Source: Aquabacterium fontiphilum (lineage in GTDB: Bacteria > Pseudomonadota > Gammaproteobacteria > Burkholderiales > Burkholderiaceae_C). From it: a stretch of DNA of 64,000 bases. The stretch is taken from assembly GCF_009909205.1 (NCBI RefSeq), contig NZ_JAAAPN010000012.1, positions 85,838 through 149,837 on the forward strand, in the 5' to 3' direction. Positions within the stretch are counted from its first letter, which is position 1. The number at the start of each line of letters is the position of its first letter. Positions 52,846 to 62,054 of this stretch are shown in pieces. The notes beneath the pieces were generated by a model. The model was not told the origin of the DNA and made no database searches. It saw only the letters and a program-made list of their open reading frames with translations. The position numbers and the translations under genes are program-made.

Positions 52846-53616
52846 TCAGCTGGCTTGGCGTCGGCTCAAAAAGGCGTCCATGGCCTGTCCGGCCTCGGGC
52901 GACACCAGATTGCGCATGAACTGCGTGCGCTCGGCCTGCAAGTGGTCAGGCGAGACGGGCATCGCGTCATGGATCAGCTCTTTGAGACTGGCCAGCGCGC
53001 CAGCCGGCTGCGCGGCGAGACGGTCGGCCAGTGCGACGGCGTCGTGCAGGGCCTGGCCGGGTTCGCTGAGCTGCTGTACCAGACCGCATTGCGCCCAGAG
53101 ACTGGCGTCATGTGTTTCTGCCAGCGCCAGCGCCGCGAAGGCCCGCCGCCTACCGAGCGCCTGCACCAGCGCTTGGCTGATGCCGCCGTCCGGACTCAGA
53201 CCCACGCGCATGTACGACAGGCTGAAGCGGGCGTCGTTGGCGGCCACGATCAGGTCGCAGGCCAGCGCCAACGAGACGCCGCCGCCTGCCGCGTGACCCT
53301 CGACGGCGGCCACCACTGGTTTGGGAAATGCGCGCAGCGCCAGGATCCATTCGTGGAAGGCCTGAACTGCGTCTGACTGGCCTGCCAGATCATGTTGACG
53401 GTTGTGTCGCAGACGCTGCACATCGCCGCCCGAGCAGAAGTGGCCGCCCGCGCCGGTGATGACCACCGCCCGCACATCGGGGTTGGACTCCGCCATGTTC
53501 AGCGATTCGACGCCAGCCGCGTACACCTGGGTGGACAGCGCGTTGCGCGTGGCGGGCCCATTGAGGGTCATCACCAGGGTTTGTCCTAGGGTGTGTGTCA
53601 ACAATTCGGTCGTCAT
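52846..53616 (-). CDS. Enoyl-CoA hydratase/isomerase family protein
   Basis: A 256-residue crotonase. The oxyanion-hole segments HFCSGGDVQRL and GHAAGGGVSLALACDL are intact. The second acidic position reads VGLSPDGG, more like isomerase-type members (PaaG-like, single Asp) than hydratases with two Glu. It is therefore likely an enoyl-CoA isomerase or a related enzyme rather than a classic hydratase. No other beta-oxidation genes are next to it. It diverges from the FimV-like gene. Confidence 0.85.
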   Translation of the reverse strand: MTTELLTHTLGQTLVMTLNGPATRNALSTQVYAAGVESLNMAESNPDVRAVVITGAGGHFCSGGDVQRLRHNRQHDLAGQSDAVQAFHEWILALRAFPKPVVAAVEGHAAGGGVSLALACDLIVAANDARFSLSYMRVGLSPDGGISQALVQALGRRRAFAALALAETHDASLWAQCGLVQQLSEPGQALHDAVALADRLAAQPAGALASLKELIHDAMPVSPDHLQAERTQFMRNLVSPEAGQAMDAFLSRRQAS

Positions 53617-53710
53617 CAGGCCATCCGTTTGAGTGTTCCGTCATGGCTGGCGGCCGGACGGCAAAGTGCTTCATGCTAGAGTGAAAAATCAGGCCTCATG
53701 ATGCACCCAT

Positions 53711-55819
53711 ATGAATCAGTTTTTGCGGGTGTCGGCCGCTGCCTTTGTCGGGACGACGCTGATGTTGGCGTCGATGTCGTCTCATGCGCTGGGCTTCGGT
53801 CGACCCACCAGTCAAGCCATCCTGGGAGAGTCTCTGACGCTGACAGTACCCCTTCGCCTCGAGGCGGGCGAAGAGGTCAAGGATGAATGCGTCAGTGCAG
53901 AAGTGCTGTTCGGTGACGAGCGCGTGGCTGCGTCCGCCGTCAATGTGTCCCTGCTGTCCAGCGGCGCCGAGCGGCGCCTGCGTGTGACCACGTCCGCGCT
54001 GGTCAACGAGCCCATTGTTACCATCAACCTGAAAGCCGGTTGCGGCGCAAGCATCACGCGCAAGTTTGTGGTGCTGGCCGACCCGCCTGAGCTGAGCAGC
54101 CCCACCGTGGCGACCGCGCCGCGTGTGCCACTGTCACCTGAGCCGCCGCCGCGCATGCCCGCGCCGCGCAACGATGCGCCCGGCGCCGCGTCGGCCAACG
54201 CTGGTGCTGGTGCGGTGCCGCCTGTCCGCACGGCGCCCGCGCCCCGAGTGCCGCGGGCGGCCCCCGAGCGGCAACTGCCCCGTGCCGAAGATCTGGCGGC
54301 GTCGGGACAGCCTTCGCGTTCATCTCGCCAACGTCAGGCGGCTGTCGCGCCGGCCGAGCAGCCTCGTCTGCTGCTGGATCCCGCCAGTATCGATGCCCTG
54401 GTGGTGCCCGATCTGCGCATCAGCACCATGATGCCGGGTGCCGCTGCGGCCGAGACCGACAGCCCCGAGGTGTTGGCCCGGCGTCAGGCAGCTGCCGCCC
54501 TGTGGCGTGCCATGAACGCCTCGCCCGACCAGGTGGCGCGCGATCAGCAACGTGTGCAGGAACTGGAGCAACGCCTGGCGCAGCTCAACCAGGAAAGTGA
54601 CCGCGCGCGCGAATCGGTCGCAGCCATGCAAGAACGCGTGCGTGCCATGGAATCGAGCCGCGCCGGCAACGTCTGGATGTATGTGCTGGCGGCGGTCGCA
54701 CTGGCCGCCGTGGCGGCGGCGGTCTACCTCTATCTGCAGCTGCGCCGTCAGAGCGCCAACCGCGACGCCTGGTGGCAGTCGCAGGTCGATGAACTGCAGG
54801 CCGACGCCAGCGCCGATGCCCCGGACGCGGACCCTGGCCAGCGCACTGCAGCCGACTTCGTGCACCGCACGGGCCCCGTGCCCATGCCTGAGCCCGACAG
54901 CCACGCTGACAACGCGCCCACGGCTGAGTCACCTCAGCCGGCCGAGCCGGTGAGCCCGGTTCCCGCGCCCGCCGCACCTGGTGTACAGGCCGAGCCAGAG
55001 GCGCCCCCCATGCGACCGGCGGCGGCTGGCGCACAAGCCGCACCCGCACCGGTCGCGCAGGATGTGCACCGCGCCGTCTCGGTGGAGGAACTGATCGATC
55101 TCGAACAGCAGGCTGACTTCTTCGTGGTGTTGGGCCAGGACGATGCTGCCATCGACCTGCTCGAAAGCCACATCGAGATGAACCCGGCGGCCAGCCCCTT
55201 GCCCTTCCTCAAGCTGCTGGAGATTTACCAACGCCTGGGCAAGCGTGGCGATTATGAGCGTGTGCAAGCTGCCTTCAACGCGCGCTTCAACGCTTACGCG
55301 CCCGCTTGGGAGGCCGATCTGCAGCAGGGGCACACGCTGGAAGACTATCCCGGCGTGGTCGATCGTCTGCAGACCCTGTGGGCGGCACCGGTGCGCGCCA
55401 TGGAGGTCTTGGAGAAGTCGCTGACGCGGCCGGATCAGGATGTCGAAACCTTTGATCTGCCCGCTTACCGCGAGTTGCTGTTCCTCTATGCCGTGGCGCG
55501 CGACTTGGCAGAGAAGGAATCGCACCAGCAGCCGGTTGACCTGCTGTTGCCGGTGGACGGCCACACGGGGCTGCCGGTGGTGGCGGTCGACGAGTCATCG
55601 CCGGACGAGGCGCCAGTCGAACCCCTGATGGCCACGCGTCCCATCAAGGCGCAGCCTGAGGCCCGCCCGGATTTCACCCTCGATCTGCAACTTGACGACC
55701 TGCCGGCATCTTCTTCGCTGGCGGCGGGTACCGCGTTCACGACGACGGGCGTGGCCGATGCCAGTGACCATGAGCACATCGACCTGCCAGATGTGGGGCC
55801 CGGCCGCGATAAGGTCTGA
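53711..55819 (+). CDS. fimV: FimV/HubP-like inner-membrane hub protein
   Basis: A 702-residue protein. After a signal peptide (ending near HALGFG), the N-terminal domain has the FimV-type start LGFGRPTSQAILGESLTL. Then come a Pro/Ala-rich stretch, a coiled coil at about residues 275-312, one membrane helix at about 317-340 (MYVLAAVALAAVAAAVYLYL), an acidic Pro/Ala-rich cytoplasmic linker, and a C-terminal TPR-like FimV domain (QADFFVVLGQDDAAIDLLESHI). Such proteins organise type IV pili and polar complexes. An extended -10 (TGCTAGAGT) lies at 53674-53682. The N-terminal LysM domain is not obvious. Confidence 0.72.
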   Translation: MNQFLRVSAAAFVGTTLMLASMSSHALGFGRPTSQAILGESLTLTVPLRLEAGEEVKDECVSAEVLFGDERVAASAVNVSLLSSGAERRLRVTTSALVNEPIVTINLKAGCGASITRKFVVLADPPELSSPTVATAPRVPLSPEPPPRMPAPRNDAPGAASANAGAGAVPPVRTAPAPRVPRAAPERQLPRAEDLAASGQPSRSSRQRQAAVAPAEQPRLLLDPASIDALVVPDLRISTMMPGAAAAETDSPEVLARRQAAAALWRAMNASPDQVARDQQRVQELEQRLAQLNQESDRARESVAAMQERVRAMESSRAGNVWMYVLAAVALAAVAAAVYLYLQLRRQSANRDAWWQSQVDELQADASADAPDADPGQRTAADFVHRTGPVPMPEPDSHADNAPTAESPQPAEPVSPVPAPAAPGVQAEPEAPPMRPAAAGAQAAPAPVAQDVHRAVSVEELIDLEQQADFFVVLGQDDAAIDLLESHIEMNPAASPLPFLKLLEIYQRLGKRGDYERVQAAFNARFNAYAPAWEADLQQGHTLEDYPGVVDRLQTLWAAPVRAMEVLEKSLTRPDQDVETFDLPAYRELLFLYAVARDLAEKESHQQPVDLLLPVDGHTGLPVVAVDESSPDEAPVEPLMATRPIKAQPEARPDFTLDLQLDDLPASSSLAAGTAFTTTGVADASDHEHIDLPDVGPGRDKV

Positions 55820-55838
55820 GTCGATCGGCTTGGTGAGC

Positions 55839-56813
55839 TCAGAGACCGTAGTCGCCGTTGTCGGCCACCTGGCCGGCCGGCGTCTTGAGCGCTTGAAGAA
55901 TGGCGTCGCGGCTGAGTCGGTCTGACACCAGCTCGGCAAAGCTCAGCACGAACTGGCGCAGGTAGGCGCCGCGCTTGAACGCGATGCGCGCCAGGTTGGG
56001 GCCGAACAGGTGGCCAGCAGGCCGCCATACCAGTTCGGCTTCCGGATGGCCCATTTGCGGGTCTTCGCGCACAGCCATCTCGGCGACCAGCCCGATGCCC
56101 AGACCCAGGCGGGTGTAGGTCTTGATCACGTCGGCGTCAATCGCCTCCAGGACCACATTGGGCGTCAGCCCGCGCTGCGCAAAGGCCAGGTCGATGCGCT
56201 TGCGCCCGGTGAATGAGGGGTGATACGAGATCAGCGGCTCGCTGGCCAGTTGCTCCAGCGTCAGCCGCGGCACACTGGCCAGCGGATGGGCCGCAGGCAT
56301 GACCACCACGTGCTGCCACTCGTAGCAGGGCAGGGTGATCAGTTCGGGAAAATCGCTCAACGATTCCGTCGCCAATCCGATGTCGGCCACCTCGTCGAGC
56401 ACCATGCGGGCCACCTGCTCCGGCGTGCCCTGGTGCAGGCTCACGGCCACCTTGGGGTAGCGCTTGCGCAGCGCAGCCACCGGCGCAGGCAGCACGTAGC
56501 GCGCCTGCGTGTGCGTGGTGGCGATGGACAGCGTGCCGGCGTCCTGCTTGGCGTATTCCTCGCCGATGCGTTTGAGGTTGCCCAGCTCGCGCAGGATGAT
56601 GTCGATGGACTGCAGCACATGCTGCCCGGGCTCGGTGATCTGCTTGAGGCGCTTGCCGTGGCGCACGAAGATGTCCACGCCCAGTTCTTCTTCCAGCTCC
56701 AGAATGGCCTTGGAGATGCCCGGCTGCGATGTGTGCAACGCCTTGGCGGTCTCGGTCAGGTTGAGGTTGCGCCGGGCAGCCTCGTGCACGAATCGGAACT
56801 GGTGCAGGTTCAT
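55839..56813 (-). CDS. cysB: CysB-type LysR regulator of sulfur assimilation
   Basis: A 324-residue LysR protein with the CysB/Cbl N-terminus (MNLHQFRFVHEAARRNLNLTETAKALHTSQPGISKAI). The effector domain retains the Thr-rich TTHTQARYVLP loop that binds acetylserine in CysB. It ends an operon behind cbiX, which fits siroheme supply for sulfite reduction. The predicted role is activation of cysteine biosynthesis and sulfur uptake genes. Confidence 0.88.
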   Translation of the reverse strand: MNLHQFRFVHEAARRNLNLTETAKALHTSQPGISKAILELEEELGVDIFVRHGKRLKQITEPGQHVLQSIDIILRELGNLKRIGEEYAKQDAGTLSIATTHTQARYVLPAPVAALRKRYPKVAVSLHQGTPEQVARMVLDEVADIGLATESLSDFPELITLPCYEWQHVVVMPAAHPLASVPRLTLEQLASEPLISYHPSFTGRKRIDLAFAQRGLTPNVVLEAIDADVIKTYTRLGLGIGLVAEMAVREDPQMGHPEAELVWRPAGHLFGPNLARIAFKRGAYLRQFVLSFAELVSDRLSRDAILQALKTPAGQVADNGDYGL

Positions 56814-56822
56814 GGCGGGCGT

Positions 56823-57227
56823 TCAGGAAGTCGTGGGGGCCGGGCCGGTCGCAAGCTGCCATGCCGAGTCAGCCAGGGCCTGGATGAGCAGGTCGGTTTC
56901 GCCCACGGCGGGACTCAGTCGCCACGTCACGCCCGGGTGCGCGCTGGCGAGTTCATCCATGAGCCGGGGCAGATCCTTGCGGACGTGGCCGCCCGCGCCC
57001 AGAAACAGTGGCACGACGGTCACCTGCGTGCATCCGGCGGTCGCCAGCTCGTGGCCGGCGGCGAGGATGTCGGGGCTCATGAACTCCAGGAAGGCCAGGC
57101 GCACGGTGGCGCCCTGTGCCTCGGCGCGCTGGCGCATCGCATCGCGCGCGCGCTCAAAGGGCTGAGCCCAGGCAGGATCGCGTGCGCCGTGCGCGAACAG
57201 GAGGATGCCGTGTGCAGGGTGGGTCAT
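56823..57227 (-). CDS. cbiX: Short CbiX-type sirohydrochlorin chelatase
   Basis: A 134-residue half-size chelatase. The metal-binding His is in LFAHGARDPAW near residue 13, and the second conserved part is VVPLFLGAGGHVRKDLP with its His. It inserts Fe or Co into sirohydrochlorin; siroheme is needed by sulfite and nitrite reductases. It lies 9 bases before cysB and 3 bases after lptG, so all are one transcript. Confidence 0.88.
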   Translation of the reverse strand: MTHPAHGILLFAHGARDPAWAQPFERARDAMRQRAEAQGATVRLAFLEFMSPDILAAGHELATAGCTQVTVVPLFLGAGGHVRKDLPRLMDELASAHPGVTWRLSPAVGETDLLIQALADSAWQLATGPAPTTS

Positions 57228-57230
57228 GGA

Positions 57231-58400
57231 TCAGCGGTATCGGACGAGCCAGGCAAATGCGCCCAGCGACAACAGCAGGTACAGCAGGCTGGGCACGGTC
57301 GTGGCCAGCCAGGGCTGCCACTGGTGCAGCAGGCCCAAGTGGCTGGCGATGTGATTGACAAGCACGAAACTGATGCCCAGCACGATGCCGCCGAAGATCT
57401 TCAGGCTCATGCCGCCGCTGCGGGCATGCAGATAGGCAAATGGCAGCGACAGGCCCACCATGACCAGGCACACCAGCGGGTAAAGCGACTTCTGCCAGAA
57501 GGCCATCTCGTACTTCTGCGCCGCTTGCGCATTGAGCGACAGGTGGTTGGCGTAACGTCGCAGATCCCAGGCCGACATGGTGTCGGGCGGTAACACCGAG
57601 GCCGATACAACCAACGGCGTCAGGCTGCTGGCCCAGTCCAACTGCGGGAGCTTCATGTCCTCCACCAACTGCGTGCCCAGCGGCTGACTCAGGTCCGTGG
57701 CTGCCATGGTCACGTCGTTGCGCCAGCGGGTGTCACGCACGCCCTGCAGTTGCCAGACCGACCCTGCCGTGCCGCCACTGCCTGCCGCCCGCACATGGGC
57801 CGAGTCGGCGGTCAGCCGGCGCAGCAGCCGCCCGTTCTGGTCGAACTCATAGATGCGCACGCGTTCGAAGGTGCCGTGGCTGCTGGCTGAACCGACGTTG
57901 ACGGTGACGACCCGTCGCTGGCCACCCGCATCGACACGCTGCTCACGCAGCCAGGTGCCGCCGTCGCCCAGCTTCAGCCCGGGGTTGCGGCTGAACTGGG
58001 CACGGTGGGTGGCCAGCTCTGCCTCGGCCAATGGCACCAGCCAGTTGCCCGCCAACGCGCCCAGCATGGCGGCCGACACACCGAGCCCGCCCAGCAGCAT
58101 CAGCGCCCGGCCGGGGCCCAGTCCGCCGGTGCGCAGGATGGTGAACTCCGATGTCTGGGCCATGCGCGCCAGCGCCAGGATCGCGCCGATCAGCAGTGCG
58201 ATCGGAAACAGGTTGTAGAAGTGGCCGCCCTGCATCAGCAGACAGGTCCAGACCACATCCAGCACCGTATAGCCGCGTCGGCCAATGTGTTTGGCCTGGT
58301 CGACGAAATCGATGAAGAAAAAGAGTGCGAGGAAGGCCAGCGTCACCAAGGCCACATGGCGGATGACAGTGGTGTAGACCAGCTTGCGGACGGTCTTCAT
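57231..58400 (-). CDS. lptG: LPS export permease LptG
   Basis: A 389-residue permease with N-terminal helices (VALVTLAFLALFFFIDFV), a periplasmic beta-jellyroll-like middle and C-terminal helices. The start MKTVRKLVYTTVIRHV overlaps the lptF stop as ATGA. With LptF and the ATPase LptB it extracts lipopolysaccharide from the inner membrane. Confidence 0.93.
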   Translation of the reverse strand: MKTVRKLVYTTVIRHVALVTLAFLALFFFIDFVDQAKHIGRRGYTVLDVVWTCLLMQGGHFYNLFPIALLIGAILALARMAQTSEFTILRTGGLGPGRALMLLGGLGVSAAMLGALAGNWLVPLAEAELATHRAQFSRNPGLKLGDGGTWLREQRVDAGGQRRVVTVNVGSASSHGTFERVRIYEFDQNGRLLRRLTADSAHVRAAGSGGTAGSVWQLQGVRDTRWRNDVTMAATDLSQPLGTQLVEDMKLPQLDWASSLTPLVVSASVLPPDTMSAWDLRRYANHLSLNAQAAQKYEMAFWQKSLYPLVCLVMVGLSLPFAYLHARSGGMSLKIFGGIVLGISFVLVNHIASHLGLLHQWQPWLATTVPSLLYLLLSLGAFAWLVRYR

Positions 58401-59488
58401 GCCGCGTGCCCCCGGTGCCAAGGCCAGCGCAGATGGGGGCCGTCCCTGAGGCGGATCAGTGCCAGCAAGGCCAGACTCACCCCGCCATGCAGCAGGGCCA
58501 TGCTGCTCCACAACTCCAGTCGACCCTTGGCGACCGCACCCTGATGCAGGTTGAGCACGTTGAAATACACCACGAACAGCAGCAAGGCGGCCAGCAGGTT
58601 CCAGCTGCTGTGGCGTCGGGTGTTGCCCGAAGCCAGCAACAGGCCAGCCAGCACCAGGTTGAACGCCGCCCAGATGAAGCCACCGCGCCAGACGAGTTCG
58701 CCCTTGGCCTCGGCGCGGGCGTCAAGCATCAACGCGGGCGTGCTCATGCTGCGCACGTCCATGACCTCTTCGGGTGGCGGAGGCGTTTCCCCCACGAGCA
58801 CCCGGGCGGTCTGGAAGCGCGCGTGCGTCATCAGGCCAGTGGCCAGATCCGTCTGCGTGCGCTCCCCCTGGCTGAGTACCAGGTAGCGGTAGGGGCCGTC
58901 GAGCATCAGATTGCCCTCGCGGGCGGTGATGACCGATTCGCTGCGCTCGTCGCTCAGCACCATGAACACGTTGCGGCCGCGTTCCTGCCCCTCGCTGTGG
59001 CTGTCGATGAAGAAGACGCGCTGCCCGTCGGCCGAACTCTGAAACTGCCCTGGCGCTACACGGGCCATGTCCGAGCGCTTCTCGTGGCGGTGCTTGAGCA
59101 ACTCCGTCTGGCTGGCGGCCCAGGGCTTGGCTACGAGCGAACACAGGGCCACCACGGCCAGCACAGGCCAGGCCATGCGCAGCAAAGGCCGCAGGAAATC
59201 GCGCTGGCGCAGGCCGCTGGCCTGCCAGACCACCATCTCGCTGTCCCGCCACATGCGGCTGAGCACGGTGACGATCGCCACAAACAGCGACAGGCCGATC
59301 AGCACGGGCAGCTGACCAATGACCGCGTAGCTGAGGATCAGGCTCACATCGGCGGGCGCAAACGAGCCCTTGGTGGCCTGCCCGAGTACCCGGATCAGCA
59401 CCATGGTCAAGACCACCGTCAGCACGATGACCAGGGTGCCCACAAAGCTGCGCCACAGTTCTCGACGAAGGGAGGAATCGAATAACAT
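58397..59488 (-). CDS. lptF: LPS export permease LptF
   Basis: A 363-residue permease (MLFDSSLRRELWRSFVGTLVIVLTV at the start), with the LptF landmarks SRMWRDSEMVVWQASG and a periplasmic domain. It diverges from pepA across 42 bases, the usual arrangement in Proteobacteria. The longer open frame upstream is antisense to pepA and is not coding. Confidence 0.93.
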   Translation of the reverse strand: MLFDSSLRRELWRSFVGTLVIVLTVVLTMVLIRVLGQATKGSFAPADVSLILSYAVIGQLPVLIGLSLFVAIVTVLSRMWRDSEMVVWQASGLRQRDFLRPLLRMAWPVLAVVALCSLVAKPWAASQTELLKHRHEKRSDMARVAPGQFQSSADGQRVFFIDSHSEGQERGRNVFMVLSDERSESVITAREGNLMLDGPYRYLVLSQGERTQTDLATGLMTHARFQTARVLVGETPPPPEEVMDVRSMSTPALMLDARAEAKGELVWRGGFIWAAFNLVLAGLLLASGNTRRHSSWNLLAALLLFVVYFNVLNLHQGAVAKGRLELWSSMALLHGGVSLALLALIRLRDGPHLRWPWHRGHAA

Positions 59489-59530
59489 TGGTTGCACGTG
59501 TTCAACCTGTCCATTATGGACGTTCGCTGA

Positions 59531-61165
59531 ATGGACCACCGTTTCGTTGCGGCCGCGGGGCCCGCCATCTCCGGCGTCAATGCCGATGCCCTCATTGTTG
59601 TGCTGACGCCCGAGCTGGCCACCTGTGGCGATGCAGCGGTTGACGCCGCTGTCGCCGAGGCCATTGCCCACGGCGACCTGGTCCTCAAGGCCGGGCGGGC
59701 TGTTTCGCTCCACCGTGTGCTGGGCAAGGGCAGGCCCAAGCTGGTCGTGGCGGTCGCCAGTCAGACATCGCCCAAGGCCTTCAAGGCGGCCATCGGAAAG
59801 GCGCTGGCACTGATCAAGGACACGCAGGTCGCGCACGTGGCCGTGGCGGCCGGCCAGGGTTGGACGCTGGATGCCGGCCATGCGCGCGCCATCGTGCAGG
59901 TGGCGGACGAGGCCACCTACGTCTACCGCGAAACCAAGCCCTCCGCTCCTGCTGCAGGCGCACTGCGCAAATGCACGCTGGTTGGGCACGCCCAGGAGGG
60001 CGCTGACCTGCCGGCCGCGCTCAAGCGGGCTCAGGGTCAGATGGCCGGCGTGGCCGTCGCGCGCGAACTGGCCAACCTGCCGGGCAACCATTGCACCCCC
60101 ACCCATCTGGCCGACGAGGCCCGGCGCCTGGCACGGCAGCACAAAGTGATCCGCACCGAGGTGCTGGACCGCCCGGCCCTCGAAAAGCTGGGCATGGGCT
60201 CCTTCCTGTCCGTCACGGCAGGCTCGGCCCAGCCGCCGCGCTTCATCGTGATGCGTTATGAGGGTGGCCCCTCCGGTCAGGCACCGGTGGTGCTGGTCGG
60301 CAAGGGCATCACCTTTGACACTGGCGGCATTTCGCTCAAGCCCGGTGCGGGCATGGACGAGATGAAGTTCGACATGGGCGGAGCCGCCAGCGTGCTGGGC
60401 ACCTTCCGCGCCCTGGCCGAACTCAAGCCTCGCCTCAATGTGATCGGCCTGATCCCCACCTGCGAAAACATGCCCAGCGGCACCGCCACCAAGCCGGGCG
60501 ATGTGGTCACCAGCATGTCGGGGCAAACGATCGAGATCCTCAACACGGATGCCGAAGGCCGCCTCATCCTGTGCGATGCGCTCACGTATGCCGAGCGCTT
60601 CAAGCCGGCCGTGGTGGTCGACATCGCCACGCTGACCGGCGCCTGCGTGATCGCGCTGGGCAACATGCACAGCGGCCTGTTCTCGCGCGACGACGAACTG
60701 GCCGATGCGCTGCTGCAGGCCGGCCTGGAGTCGGGTGACACGGCCTGGCGCATGCCACTGGACGAGGAGTACGCCGATGCGCTGAAGAGCAACTTTGCCG
60801 ACATCGCCAACGTGGGCGGGCGCGAAGGCGGCTCGATCACGGCGGCCTGCTTCCTGGCGAAGTTCACCGATGCCTACCGCTGGGCCCACCTCGACATTGC
60901 CGGCACGGCGTGGAAGTCGGGCGCGGCCAAGGGCGGCACCGGTCGGCCGGTGTTGCTGTTGACCCAGTTCCTGCTGAACCAGGCAGCCATGGGCAAGCAG
61001 GCGCTGGCGCCCAAGGCTGCGAAGCCCACGAAGCCCGCAAAGGCTGAGACGGTCGTGAAGCAGACCAAGCCCGTCAAGCCCGTCAAGTCCGCCAAGGCCC
61101 CGAAGGGTGCCAGTGGCCGCAACGTTGCGGGCCCGGCTGCGCGCAAGACCGTGAACAAGGTTTGA
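59531..61165 (+). CDS. pepA: Leucyl aminopeptidase (M17) with basic C-terminal tail
   Basis: A 544-residue cytosolic aminopeptidase. The M17 metal-site segments are [17 protein letters not shown] (Lys, Asp), MKFDMGG and the signature NTDAEGRL. The catalytic domain ends near residue 496. The last 48 residues are rich in Lys, Pro and Ala (for example KPTKPAKAE) and go beyond the usual length of about 500, so an extra nucleic-acid-binding or low-complexity tail is present. It removes N-terminal amino acids and in some bacteria also binds DNA. Confidence 0.94.
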   Translation: MDHRFVAAAGPAISGVNADALIVVLTPELATCGDAAVDAAVAEAIAHGDLVLKAGRAVSLHRVLGKGRPKLVVAVASQTSPKAFKAAIGKALALIKDTQVAHVAVAAGQGWTLDAGHARAIVQVADEATYVYRETKPSAPAAGALRKCTLVGHAQEGADLPAALKRAQGQMAGVAVARELANLPGNHCTPTHLADEARRLARQHKVIRTEVLDRPALEKLGMGSFLSVTAGSAQPPRFIVMRYEGGPSGQAPVVLVGKGITFDTGGISLKPGAGMDEMKFDMGGAASVLGTFRALAELKPRLNVIGLIPTCENMPSGTATKPGDVVTSMSGQTIEILNTDAEGRLILCDALTYAERFKPAVVVDIATLTGACVIALGNMHSGLFSRDDELADALLQAGLESGDTAWRMPLDEEYADALKSNFADIANVGGREGGSITAACFLAKFTDAYRWAHLDIAGTAWKSGAAKGGTGRPVLLLTQFLLNQAAMGKQALAPKAAKPTKPAKAETVVKQTKPVKPVKSAKAPKGASGRNVAGPAARKTVNKV

Positions 61166-61169
61166 TGCC

Positions 61170-61607
61170 ATGCAGCCTGGCACCGTCGAGTTTCACCATG
61201 GCATGAGCGACAAGCTGGCCTATGCCCAGCGGCTGGTCAGAAAGGCCTACCGCGCTGGCGCTCGCCTGGTGGTGACCGGCGAGGCGCTGACCCTGCGCAC
61301 GCTCGACCAGCAGCTGTGGGTGGCCGACGAGCAGGATTTCATTCCGCACGTGCTCGATGCGGGCAACGGCTTGCCGCCGCGGCTGCAGACCACACCCATC
61401 TGGCTGACCACCACGCCGGATCGTGTGCCGGAAGGTCACACCGTGCTGGTGAACCTCGGTGATGCTGTGCCCGACGGGCTGGCCGGGTTCCATCGGCTGT
61501 TCGAAATCGTCACCCACGACCCGTCGGACCGACAGCTCGGGCGCCAGCGTTGGAAGGCCTACCAAGCCATGGGCTGGGACGTTCGGCCTCATGAGGTGAC
61601 TGCATGA
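61170..61607 (+). CDS. holC: DNA polymerase III chi subunit
   Basis: A 145-residue HolC protein: VEFHHGMSDKLAYAQRLVRKAYRAG, then LWVADEQDFIPHV and the C-terminal RFHRLFEIV-like strand. It links the clamp loader to single-strand-binding protein. It begins 4 bases after pepA, the standard neighbour in Proteobacteria, and overlaps the next gene as ATGA. Confidence 0.9.
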   Translation: MQPGTVEFHHGMSDKLAYAQRLVRKAYRAGARLVVTGEALTLRTLDQQLWVADEQDFIPHVLDAGNGLPPRLQTTPIWLTTTPDRVPEGHTVLVNLGDAVPDGLAGFHRLFEIVTHDPSDRQLGRQRWKAYQAMGWDVRPHEVTA

Positions 61608-61996
61608 CCGGCGGCCCGTTGCCTTCTCGCCCGCGGCCGGCCCATGTGCCGGTGCTGACCGAGGTGATCGACCTGCCGGGCGCGTCGCCCGTGGTGGCCC
61701 CCGCGGCCGTCGTCACTCCGACGCCCGAACTGACGGCGCCATTGGTGCCGCCCGTGCCGCCTACGACCACTCCCGCCGTGCCATCTGAAGCGCAGATCAC
61801 GCAGCGCGTGATGCAGGATGTTCAGCGCCAGGTGGACGGCATGCTTGAGTTCCGCCTGCGCGAGGCGATGGCGCCCGTGCTTGCCCGTCATACCGATGCC
61901 CTGGTGCAGGAATTGCGGCAGGAACTGAGCCGCACGCTGCGCGATGTGGTCGCTCGCGCGGTCGCGCAGGAAATGGCCCGGCTGCGCCAGCGATGA
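61604..61996 (+). CDS. Hypothetical protein, Pro-rich N-half and helical C-half
   Basis: A 130-residue protein. Residues 1-60 are rich in Pro, Val and Thr and probably unstructured. Residues 65-130 form an amphipathic helix or coiled coil (VMQDVQRQVDGMLEFRLREAM). It resembles the DUF2486-like proteins found after holC in this order. Coupled to holC by overlapping start and stop. Function unknown. Confidence 0.7.
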   Translation: MTGGPLPSRPRPAHVPVLTEVIDLPGASPVVAPAAVVTPTPELTAPLVPPVPPTTTPAVPSEAQITQRVMQDVQRQVDGMLEFRLREAMAPVLARHTDALVQELRQELSRTLRDVVARAVAQEMARLRQR

Positions 61997-62054
61997 CGGG
62001 ACGCGGCGCCCCATCTTGCAGCCCCTTGTTCAACGATTCAGGAAAGGTTGACCC

